Assembly (NCBI GenBank): GCA_963978895.1
Contig: OZ022241.1
Span: 1,291,191-1,355,190 of the forward strand
Reading direction: 5' to 3'
Origin: Erpobdella octoculata
Lineage: Eukaryota > Annelida > Clitellata > Hirudinida > Erpobdellidae
Length of the DNA stretch: 64,000 bases
Shown here: piece by piece, positions 56,601 through 64,000 of the stretch
Position numbering within the stretch: position 1 is the stretch's first letter
Layout of the letters: the number at the start of each line of letters is the position of its first letter
Notes under the pieces: model-generated
Seen by the model: only the letters and a program-made list of their open reading frames with translations
Told to the model about the DNA's origin: nothing
Databases searched by the model: none
Position numbers and translations under genes: made by a program

Positions 56601-59442
56601 TAAATTTTTGAAAAATGTCAGAGATTGGGAACCATTGGGTTAGAGACATTCCTATAGCTAGATAGAGAAGAAGTATCAAGAGAGGCATTTTTAATGGTAG
56701 GAATGATAAAAGAAGGCTTAGTGGTTTAGTGTTTAGCCAAATAATTTCAATTAATGTGACTGTTTACTTTTGAATGAATGCCATTTTCAACTTTCAAACT
56801 TTGGTAAAATTGTATACCTTTTCTGAACATTTTATGTGCAAGACATTTCTGGTACCTGCAGTATCTACAAAAATTCCTTGTAGAGAGATTGATGATGCAA
56901 TTGTTGTTACTCTTGCAAACAAAAGTGTGGCTTTCATCCACTGCTCTTTTAAAGAACCTCTATAATAAAAATAATTGTTTTCACAGATATTAAAATTAAT
57001 CACAAATACTTATTAGTCTTACTTAATAAGAATATTTCAAGGCCATCAATCCATAAACAATTTTTATTTTTATACCCACCTAATTTAATACTACACTAAC
57101 TTAATAAACTAATATACATTTATAAATCAGGATTTATTAGCCATCTTCAATAGAAATTTTGAGAAAAGAATTAAAATTTACAATATTAAATAATTTAACT
57201 AGAAAAAACTTTTAAAATTAAACATACAATGCTGATGAAATAATAATAAATACCTGGCAAGCTCTACACGTCAGTGCACCATAACCAATTCCATGGGCAA
57301 CTTCAAAGCAAACCACGCATTTCTGTTGTTCTTCTAGTGGGGCGACTATCAGCGGACGAACTGTCGATTTATTAATAAACAATGTTTCAAAATTCAGCTT
57401 TACAGATAATTTAGGAAATACTAGCTGGGTTATCCGCAGGGGGAGGTGTAAACAACCATTCAGAGCCAGGTTGAGCTCTGCTTGAGCTAAATTCAAATAA
57501 TTTCCCTCAATCTTGACTTCCCATGGTGTATCTTTCATTTGAATGGAAAAATGTATTGAGATTGATTTTTTACAAACTTTTATTTAGGTTACAATCTCTG
57601 TTTGTGTGTGTGGCTTTCTCTGTACGCAAATCTTGCAAGTAAAATTTAACCAGCTTTTTGACTAGCTAGGAAGCTGAAACTTTCAGCATATCTTTATATT
57701 GGATGACAATATATGATTCAATTAAATAGAAAAAAAAACGTTATTTGAACATATTTCGTATACATACACCCATACCACCTCGAGTCTATTTGAAATCAAA
57801 GTTTGTGTTAAAAAACTCATTTTTTCTTTTACTTGTTTTTCTAATAGTTTATAGTCCTTTACACCAGGTGTTTTAAGACTGATATGCCTGTGTGTAGGAA
57901 GCACCTAAGCACTTCCTGTCGTTGGTTATATTTGATCTTTTTAGCTGTCCCTCCTCCTTTATCAAGGTTTGAGACTGGCTCGCGAAAGCGAGGCGGAGTT
58001 GAATTGGGATTGTGTCCAAAGTGTCCTTTTTCACAGTATAGAAATATGGTCAATAAGGAGATTTGTTGAAACCATTAGATATTCCTTTTAACATGCGTGC
58101 ATATCTGTTTATCTCATTTTGAACTATGGACACCTCGATTGACAACTTAGTTATTTAAGCGATTGTGGATATCACTGTATGAAAGTTTTTTTAGCTGCTG
58201 TTTGTTTACTGCAAGTTTGCATTGAATTGAGTTGTTTTAGTTTTTAATATATTATATTTTATTACCTCTTCTGAGGTGTTGAGTCTTGCATTTAAATGGT
58301 GGCAAAGAACTGAAGGCGTGTGATAGTTCTGAGAGGTGTATTGTAAAGCAATTAACTTTCAAAACAAATTTTTTGGTTGCAACTTTTGTGAGGCACATCG
58401 AATGGGAATTGTGACAAACGACCATTTAATGCTTCTATTTCCATAACTTCATTAAACTCCACATTAAAAAAAATTCTTTACCTTTTTTAGACATGCTATG
58501 TGCAAGACATTTCTGGTACCTGCAGTATTTACATGAACTCCTAGTATTGAGCGTGATGATGCAAGATTTGTTACTCTTGCAAACATAAGTGTGGCCTTCC
58601 TTCATTGCTTTATGGAAGAACACCTACAATGAAGTTGATTTATTTTCTGAAATGTTAAAATTGAACACAAATACTTAATGATTTTATTAAAAGTAAACAT
58701 TTTGAGCCCTCAAATAAGCAATTTCTATGTTCACACCCACTTAATAAATTTACTTAAAATTTTAAGGCAGGATTTACTGGCAATCTTCAAGATACTTTTG
58801 GAAAAAGTATTATAATTCACAATATTAAATAGTTTAACTAGAAAAAAACTTTGATAAATGAATACTGATGAAACATTAATAATGGATACCTGGCAACTTC
58901 CACATAGGCGTGCACCATAAAAAATACCAATGGCAACGTCTGAGCAAATCACACATTTCTGTTGTTCTTCCAGCTGGCTAGCAAGAGACTGGCTCAGATC
59001 TGCTGTGAGATTATCAAAGTTTGAGCTCGGATCAGGGTTGCGAACCTGGAGAAGTTCACTGATGTATTGTTGCTGAGTGCTATTCATATTTGAAGAAAGC
59101 TGCTTCATGTGACAGTTGTTTTGAGCAGTGCTGTTGGTGCTGTGTGCAGGTTCAACCATTTGTTGTTGTTGCTGTTGTGAGTGTTTGTGTTGTGATTGTT
59201 GTTGACCTTTTGAATCAAGTTCTTGCTCCATTTCTATCTCTGTGTCACAATAGCCATCTTGTCTTTGAAATTCCTCTTGGGGTTTTGATGAAAGAGACGG
59301 AATCCCACTACAGATGGTAGATGAGTTGTGAAAATAACTTTTATCTTCATCTTCACTTACAGGTTCATTATATATGATGTAGTTAGTGGGTTGTACTGAA
59401 AGGCTTGTCATGCTACTTGAATCTGATGCACAGGAGTACCTT
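50526..59442 (-). CDS. Gene E: poly-DBD factor with 5 DBDs and an acidic/finger fusion exon
   Basis: Exons on the minus strand: fusion 59411-58890 (first Met 59411), 58623-58482, 57360-57254, 56959-56818, 55559-55459, 55205-55064, 54508-54405, 54108-53967, 53453-53347, 52167-52026, 51963-50903, 50675-50526. The sum from that Met is 2862 nt, 953 aa; all phases agree. No MEQQQ exon lies upstream; the acidic fragment's homology stops at 59442. The E4 finger-1 exon lacks its acceptor AG. Skipping both E4 exons (246 nt) keeps the frame, giving 871 aa with four DBDs. Whether the gene is transcribed from a new promoter or is a 5'-truncated relic is open. Five DBDs in one nuclear-receptor-type protein would be exceptional. 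Confidence 0.7.
50903..51963 (-). CDS. Gene E acidic/Ser-rich exon
   Basis: 353 codons: KTKPFQKNVEEMNQQMKQQN, a Gln-rich stretch, RLPCASDSRSIYSS, AIKRPRTDSEDENKSNF, TPYFSSNVTVS, YCDTEIKMEQKND, FTGKENIVIYNDIVTKTES and VVVRSEPSSSD. The K of the last psi-K-x-E site is Arg here. It ends in a phase-0 donor at 50903. Confidence 0.8.
52026..53453 (-). CDS. DBD module E5 (two exons, MULE remnant in intron)
   Basis: Finger 1 is on 53453-53347 (CVVCSDVATG ... CRGCQ) and finger 2 on 52167-52026 (EFFHRAVNEN, YVCKSDKSC, CKYCMYQKCL). The Arg of the C-R-Y-Q-K-C signature is Met. The intron was enlarged by a MULE insertion (52253-53137). Confidence 0.85.
52253..53137 (-). mobile_element. MULE remnant with multi-copy GACAATTCG termini
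   Basis: The ends share repeated (G)GACAATTCG motifs in inverted orientation (left GTCCAGACAATTCGTCGTGG; right CGAATTGTCCTAGAA). The flanking CCCTCAATCA occurs on both sides (52243-52252, 53138-53147), a 10-bp target duplication; the intact CCCTCAATCA is seen once in the paralogous E3 intron (55291). Inside, the minus strand encodes a MULE transposase C-terminus (RDDIPRTNNTIEGWHNAFLR, ACPTLSKLVVQL, stop, then MLAGECFPLRKKKYRDLDRR). The catalytic core is missing. Confidence 0.85.
53462..53840. repeat. Intron block duplicated within gene E (copy at 55580-55990)
   Basis: Both contain CAGAAAATTTTCAAACTTTA, ATGAGCCTATATTTCAAATT and TTTGCAAACATTCAAGCAA with few differences. They follow the finger-1 exons of E5 and E3, so these two modules and their flanks are a recent duplication. 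Confidence 0.85.
53967..54508 (-). CDS. DBD module E4, finger-1 acceptor destroyed
   Basis: Finger 1 homology is 54508-54405 (RICVVCSNVAIGIGYGALTC, then GACQ) with an intact donor. The acceptor AG expected at 54510-54509 reads GT (AAACAACGT|TTCATCC, against TCAACAG|TTCATCC in others). Finger 2 is on 54108-53967 (NFFKRALKES, YVCNSNKNC, CKYCRFQKCL) and is intact. Asp is also Asn (CSNVA). Confidence 0.75.
55064..55559 (-). CDS. DBD module E3 (two exons, unusual finger 1)
   Basis: Finger 1 is on 55559-55459 (CVICLDAPRGVYLGALTC, then GSCQ): S-D-V-A has become L-D-A-P-R and R-Y-G is Y-L-G, but the spacing is unchanged. Finger 2 is on 55205-55064 (VFFHRSVKES, YVCKNNKTC, CRYCRYQKCL). Confidence 0.8.
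56818..57360 (-). CDS. DBD module E2 (two exons)
   Basis: Finger 1 is on 57360-57254 (CVVCFEVAHG ... CRACQ) and finger 2 on 56959-56818 (RFFKRAVDES, FVCKSNNNC, CRYCRYQKCL). The usual S-D after the second cysteine is F-E here. All cysteines are kept. Confidence 0.85.
57851..57985. repeat. Dispersed repeat, copy 2 of 2
   Basis: CCTTTACACCAGGTGTTTTA ... CCTCCTCCTTTATCAAGGTT, matching 1086-1215. It is in the E1-E2 intron. Next to it, GTGTCCAAAGTGTCCTTTTT also appears near 45990. Confidence 0.6.
58482..58623 (-). CDS. Module E1 finger-2 exon
   Basis: [37 protein letters not shown]. It is nearly identical to the B1 finger 2. Together with the fusion exon it completes a DBD. Confidence 0.85.
58890..59442 (-). 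CDS. Fusion exon: acidic region joined in frame to finger 1 (E1)
   Basis: One open frame from MTSLSVQPTNYIIYNEP through QHKHSQQQQQQMVEP and DLSQSLASQL into EEQQKCVICSDVAIG and CGSCQ. The first part matches acidic exons (compare DLSLSLASQLKAQ in C), the second a finger-1 exon (compare LEEQQKC in E2). The join is at SQL|EEQQ, with short homology. The order acidic-then-finger is the reverse of normal, as expected if a deletion fused an upstream gene's acidic exon to the next gene's module. A possible acceptor AAAG|GTAC at 59439 has the wrong phase. Confidence 0.75.
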
Positions 59443-60116
59443 TAATTACAAACTGTTTTATATCCATCACTGTTTCCTCTACCAGTCTACCTCCTTCTTG
59501 GCATTAATCATTATATTATAGCATTATTGTATTGTATCCCAGTGTTATTAGGTTTATTGGTAAAGTTCTAGTATAGCGTCCCGAACCGATTTCGGAGCAA
59601 AATGACCGGTTTTTCAATATAAATGATATTTAAAAAATAAATAAAGGGTAATCTTTCCCACGAACGGCCCGTGTAGCAGATTAATAATAATTCTCGGCTA
59701 TAATTAACTATAAACACGATGAAAAGTAAACAATAGTTTAAACATTATGATAATTAGTATAAATAATTTATTTAAAATGTGAAAATATTATATAAAATTA
59801 TTTTAATTAATTAAATAATGTAAATATAATTTAAATTTTTTTACATAAAATTTAAGTTTTAAGAAAAAGTGCAAACGAAGGAATCGCGTAGCGTGTTATT
59901 TAACGTAATAACTATTACCATGGCGGTAGGTGCCAGTATGCGATCTTTCAAATTCAGAAAAAAATTATTTTGAAAACTTTTTATGCGACTACCTAGGATA
60001 GGGTTAGGGTTAGGGCTAAAGTTAGGGTTAGAGTTTAATTTTAATACGGGATTGCAATCATACAGATTTCAGTCACGGCGAACCACCGGAGCAATAGCAG
60101 CGACCTCATAAAGTGA
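59443..60116. other. Intergenic DNA beside gene E with repeat-family start and telomere-like motif
   Basis: TCTAGTATAGCGTCCCGAAC at 59566 begins a copy of the repeat family also found at 19892 and 31786. At 60001-60033 is GGGTTAGGGTTAGGGCTAAA-type sequence, about five TTAGGG-like units, a short interstitial telomere-like stretch. No gene. Confidence 0.6.
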
Positions 60117-60561
60117 CTAGCGGGGTTACATCGTTGTTTCTCGCTTTTTGTTCTTTATCGTTTTACATAGAAAAAGTTTTAAAATTTTAAATAAACAATT
60201 TAGGAAATAAAATAAAAAAAATTATGGAAGTAAAAATTGAAAAATAATTGTTAGCCTTAGAAGTACGAGTTGCGTAACCCACTCCATGTCTCCAAGTCTA
60301 AAAAAGTTGATTAAAATGCGGCGTTTTGTCAATATGCCTTAAGACAAATAAAGAAAACATTAAAAACAATAATTAAGCAGCAGAACTGCAGAACCCGGGA
60401 ACGGGAAAGTGCCATGATCAGAAAAGCGACCGGGAGCGGGAAAGTGACCTGAATCGGGAGAGCAGGCGTGAACTGAAAAGCGACCTGGAACGTGAGAGCA
60501 AGTGGGGGAAGCGGGAGAGGAAAACGATATAAAAACTCCGGGATTCGTCGGATTCCCCGCT
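60117..60561. mobile_element. Two facing Helitron-like termini with GC-rich minisatellite
   Basis: A minus-oriented terminus (CTAGCGGGGTTACATCGTTG) is at 60117 and a plus-oriented one (CGGATTCCCCGCTCG) ends near 60561, with GCGACCGGGAGCGGGAAA-type repeats at 60420-60500. One element has CTCG instead of CTAG. No transposase. Confidence 0.5.
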
Positions 60562-60879
60562 CGTTATGAATAAGCTAGAACGCGATCAGAGGCGTGGATT
60601 GGGGAGGGCTGAGGGGGGCCATGGCCCCCCTCAAGATTTTTCCACTAAATAGAAAAAATATCATTTCTAGCTAATCCATGAATGAGTATTTAGATTAGTT
60701 GAAAAAAACAGTATTTATCATACTTTTTGAATTATATTACTTATAAGCTACTGCTAATATTTTTCAATCTATTAATGCTTAGTTTCTCGCACCTCTTACT
60801 TTTCTCATGTCTTTCCATCTCTTTTTTTAAATCCTTTATATTATTTTCGATTGTCTTCCCGTCTGTCTGTCTGTTTGTA

Positions 60880-61130
60880 AAATTTGCTTACTAATGTTTA
60901 AAATAAAAAATTGCTTTTCTCCACTCTTCTTTTCTGTTAAGCATTTTTTTGCTAAAAGCTCTTTTTCCTACTCTGGTCCCTTTCTCTGAAACTCTCTTCA
61001 TACTTCAATTACTAAATCTACTTTTCTCACTGTTTTCCGTCGGGCTTAAAACTTATCTGTTTAATAAGTTTGTGTCCGAGCGCTATTGAACGCCATGGAA
61101 ATAGCACTATAGAAATTTAATAGATTGATT
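60880..61130 (+). mobile_element. Decayed LINE 3' end (same family as 32690-33078)
   Basis: AAAAATTGCTTTTCTCCACT ... CCTACTCTGGTCCC ... CTTAAAACTTATCTGTTTAA ... CGAGCGCTATTGAACGC, ending in a GATTGATTG tail. Same order as the copy in the gene C flank, but with stops and deletions. Confidence 0.7.
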
Positions 61131-62200
61131 GCTTTCGGTCCATCCGATCGAAATCGTATGAAATTTAGACTTGTGTATCTGTTCTAGCTTGAAGAACTAT
61201 TACCATATTTTTATTCTACCCGGTTGCTTGAGCCCTCTCACCAAGATTTTTCTAATTCATTTAAATTATTTTTATTAGCTCACACACGATTGAGTATTTA
61301 GATTAGTGTTGATAAAAGCAATATTTATCATACTTGTTGATTAATATCCATTGATTCAGTGGACAATTTTGTAAAAATGGAAGAACGTCGATACCCTTTG
61401 TTACACTCATAATTTAAACGCTTTTTGTCTGCATTCAATATCAAATAAAAGTTAACTTTTTAAACTGTTTTTTTTAACTAGTAGAATGATTTACATGAAC
61501 ATACAACATACAAATATATATTGGGATGTTCATTTTTTGTTTGAAGATTCTCTGTGTTTGAGTTAAAAAATCTTCGCCCCCCTCAACATTTTGCTGAATC
61601 CACGCCTCTGAACGCGATAGACTTCAGCATCCTCCACCACCACAGCTAGTCGAAGAGACTTCTCATTATTTTAATGATTTGATGTTATTTTTTAGTCATT
61701 GACTAGACTGAATAGAGTGGTCTGAAAAATTCCATAAGGCTTTGAGTAACTGAATTGTTATTTTGAAGGTCTGAAATTATTAGATATGTATATTCTGCAT
61801 TCTAAAATACAATTTTGATGATTTTCTTTGAGAGTAACTACAATACTTGCCTTGATAGCCTGTAAACAGTGTAAACAACTAAACACAAGTTTTTTAGTGC
61901 TTCGGTTGGCTTTTTAGTCTAAGTAACTAAGTAAGACAGTTTAAGTTTAAGTCTTAAGAACTTATATAGTTCAATTTGATTTTTAACTGAGTTTAACTCA
62001 ATTGTAATAAAGTATAACATCGATTAATATTGAAAACGTGAGTTTTGTGCATTTTTATATATTTTTTAAAATGCATTTCGAGTTTCTAAGCGTGAATAGT
62101 AAATTATCTTTAGGACTAACAGTGTATTAAAAAAAGGTAAGGATATACCTCATTCCGTCATTGACCATATTTTAAAAAGATATTAACCATATATATGGAA

Positions 62201-62240
<40 letters not shown>

Positions 62241-62264
62241 CTCCCCTTCCCACCAGGAAAATGT
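61131..62264. other. Intergenic DNA between genes E and F
   Basis: No gene is supported. TTCGCCCCCCTCAACATTTT with CTGAATCCACGCCTCTGAAC (61575-61610) and CAGAGGCGTGGATTGGGGAG (60588-60607) are inverted ends that could bound a 1.0-kb hAT-like non-autonomous element containing the LINE tail. A (TA)n tract is at 62204-62237. Confidence 0.5.
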
Positions 62265-62511
62265 CGGTATGGTGGTATTATGAATTTTTACTACGAAGAG
62301 GGTGTAAAGCCACCGGGGGGGGGGGGGGCGTAAGATGTACACATAAGCGGAGAAATTCTGAAAATGTAGGAATTGCTATAGTGGGAGGGAGGTGTCAAAA
62401 TCTGTAGTTTAATGAGTAAGTTTATGGAAAACTCCTAAGTATACAAAACGTTTTTACAACAAACTTGGATATGACAGAAACGTGTCTAATCAAAGAAATT
62501 GGCAAATCTCA

Positions 62512-63949
62512 TTAATGAATTCGCTCTAACTTAACAAAACATTTCCTAATCTTATGTTTTTCGAGTTCTTTGAACTTTTTCACTTCTTCATCTTTTTGTT
62601 TCACGAAGGCATTTGAATATTTTATCTCTTGTTGTTGTTTTGAATAATCATGAAGAATCTGAATAAAAAAAAAATCTTTTCTGCAACCATTTAACATTTA
62701 GAAACCCAATGCATCAGATCCAGACCAAAAAAAGCTTTTGATTCTACTAAATTCAGTGCAGGCAAGGACTTTGATAAAAGCAAATAAAGCCAAATAATGT
62801 CAATCTAAAAACTTATGAAAACCAAAATAAACCAGAAACAAAATAGTAACATAATATATTAAAATCATGGAATTCAAATTTCTACCTCACTGAAACTGAG
62901 AGAAGCATTACTTTGTTTCTGTGTTGACCATGTAAATTCTGAACTTTCAGGCTCACACTTCACAACTATTTCAGTTTTGCTTACAATTGATGGGAATTCA
63001 TTGTTGATTTGTTCGATTAGATTCTCATTAAAATCACTGTTTGATTCTGTTTTGGTCACAATGTCATTATAAATCACAATGTTTTCCTTGTCAGTGAAGC
63101 TTAGTTGAATTGCATTTTTTGTCTCATAAGATGAGTGTACATCATCGAATTCAGACCATTTTTTAGGCTCGACTGGTTCTTTGGTGCCATTATGATTTTG
63201 ACATTTTTCTCTAGAAGACCCAATTCCAATAATAGGCCCTTCAAGTTCAGGGTTGAGGTCACATGATTGCTTCTGTCTGTGTATAAGTCTCCTCCCTGAG
63301 CTTCTTGAATCACTGTCATCCTCATTTTCTTGCTCCATTTTTATCTCTGTGTCACAATAGCCATCTTGTGCTTTCTGTCTGCTAGCAAATGTCTGGCTCA
63401 GATCTCCTGTCCACGAAACTGTGTGGTTCGATGAAAAAGATGGAGTTTCATCACTGATGGTAAATGAGTTGTCAAAATTACTTTTATTTTCATCTTCACT
63501 ATCAGCCCTTGGTCTTTTAATGGCATCTCGTGCAGATATTTCAGACTCCCTTGAATCATTTTCATCATCTGTTAAGTTTGATGACAAAGACGATGAATAA
63601 ATGCTTCTTGAATCTGAAACACAGGGTAACCTCATGTTTGAATAGTCGGTTTCAAACTTATCAAAGTTTGATCTTGGATCAGGGTTGCTAACCTGGAGAA
63701 GTTCACTAATGTAGTAGTTAGGGGTGCTGTTCATATTTAAAGAAAGCTGTGTTCTGTGAAAGTTGTTTTGAGCAATGTTGTTGCTGCTGTGTGTAGATTT
63801 AACCATCTGTTGTTGTTGCTGTGATTGTTGCTTAAAATGTTTTAAATCATTTTCTTGCTCCATTTCCAATTGTGGTTGAAACTGCTCTTGGGGTTTTGGA
63901 AGCTTTTTGATTTTTTTGTTCTTCTGAACAGACTTTTCCATCTGTAATG
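62512..63949 (-). CDS. Gene F (partial): acidic exon and heptad tail
   Basis: Exons 63949-62886 (phase-1 acceptor TTTAAAG|CATTACAG; 354 codons) and 62658-62512 (48 codons and TAA). The acidic exon has QMEKSVQKNKKIKKLPKPQE, a Gln-rich patch, RLPCVSDSRSIYSS, AIKRPRADSEDENKSNF, YCDTEIKMEQENE and IVVKCEPESSE. The tail is ILHDYSKQQQEIKYSNAF then VKQKDEEVKKFKELEKHKI. The DBD modules and exon 1 lie beyond the right edge. Its 3' flank is shared with D and E. It is the fifth clear acidic-tail pair with the same phases. Confidence 0.8.
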
Positions 63950-64000
63950 CTTTAAACCAAACAAAAATTACAATCATTTAATATTTTAATATGTAAAACT

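Overview
This window is animal (metazoan) nuclear DNA from an AT-rich, transposon-laden invertebrate genome. It has spliced genes with GT-AG introns, long (TA)n tracts, Helitron-like, MULE/foldback, hAT, LINE and SINE remnants, and coding exons for nuclear-receptor-type C4 zinc fingers, a domain known only from animals. I cannot fix the phylum from sequence alone.

The core is a head-to-tail cluster of six paralogous genes, all on the minus strand. I call them A (1501-7362), B (12308-17755), C (33280-38159), D (40729-49142), E (50526-59442) and F (62512-63949, running off the right edge). Reassembling exons by splice sites and phase gives one architecture: a short Gln-rich first exon starting MEQQQ; then two to five tandem copies of a complete nuclear-receptor DNA-binding domain (DBD), each made of one exon for finger 1 and one for finger 2; then one large Ser/Asp/Glu-rich exon with KRPR basic patches and repeated IKME/VKSE motifs; then a short last exon with a heptad (coiled-coil-like) helix. 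No ligand-binding domain is visible. Every DBD pair is bounded by phase-1 introns with a phase-0 intron inside, so modules can be added or lost without shifting frame. A, C and D reassemble into open frames of 754, 562 and 753 codons. B has a frame conflict and a broken acidic exon. E lacks a first exon, carries an acidic-exon/finger-1 fusion and has one dead splice acceptor. P-box residues differ in nearly every module. I infer a rapidly diversifying family of poly-DBD transcription factors built by unequal exchange.

Between B and C (17756-33279) is a nested transposon block: a 2.0-kb foldback element whose centre is a Ulp1-protease/PHD-finger gene fragment; a 9.3-kb MULE-like transposon (20966-30256) with short terminal inverted repeats, about 12-bp target duplications, ten apparently identical 357-bp tandem repeats and a multi-exon transposase-Ulp1-PHD gene; this sits inside a Helitron-like element with 157-bp tandem repeats. 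A 390-bp direct repeat flanks the assembly.

Other intergenic and intronic DNA holds Helitron-like ends with GC-rich minisatellites, LINE 3' tails with (ATTG)n, tRNA-like SINEs, a hAT C-terminal fragment, a MULE remnant, hairpin elements and a 26-bp minisatellite of about 41 copies. The 3' flanks split the genes into two subfamilies, A/B/C and D/E/F.
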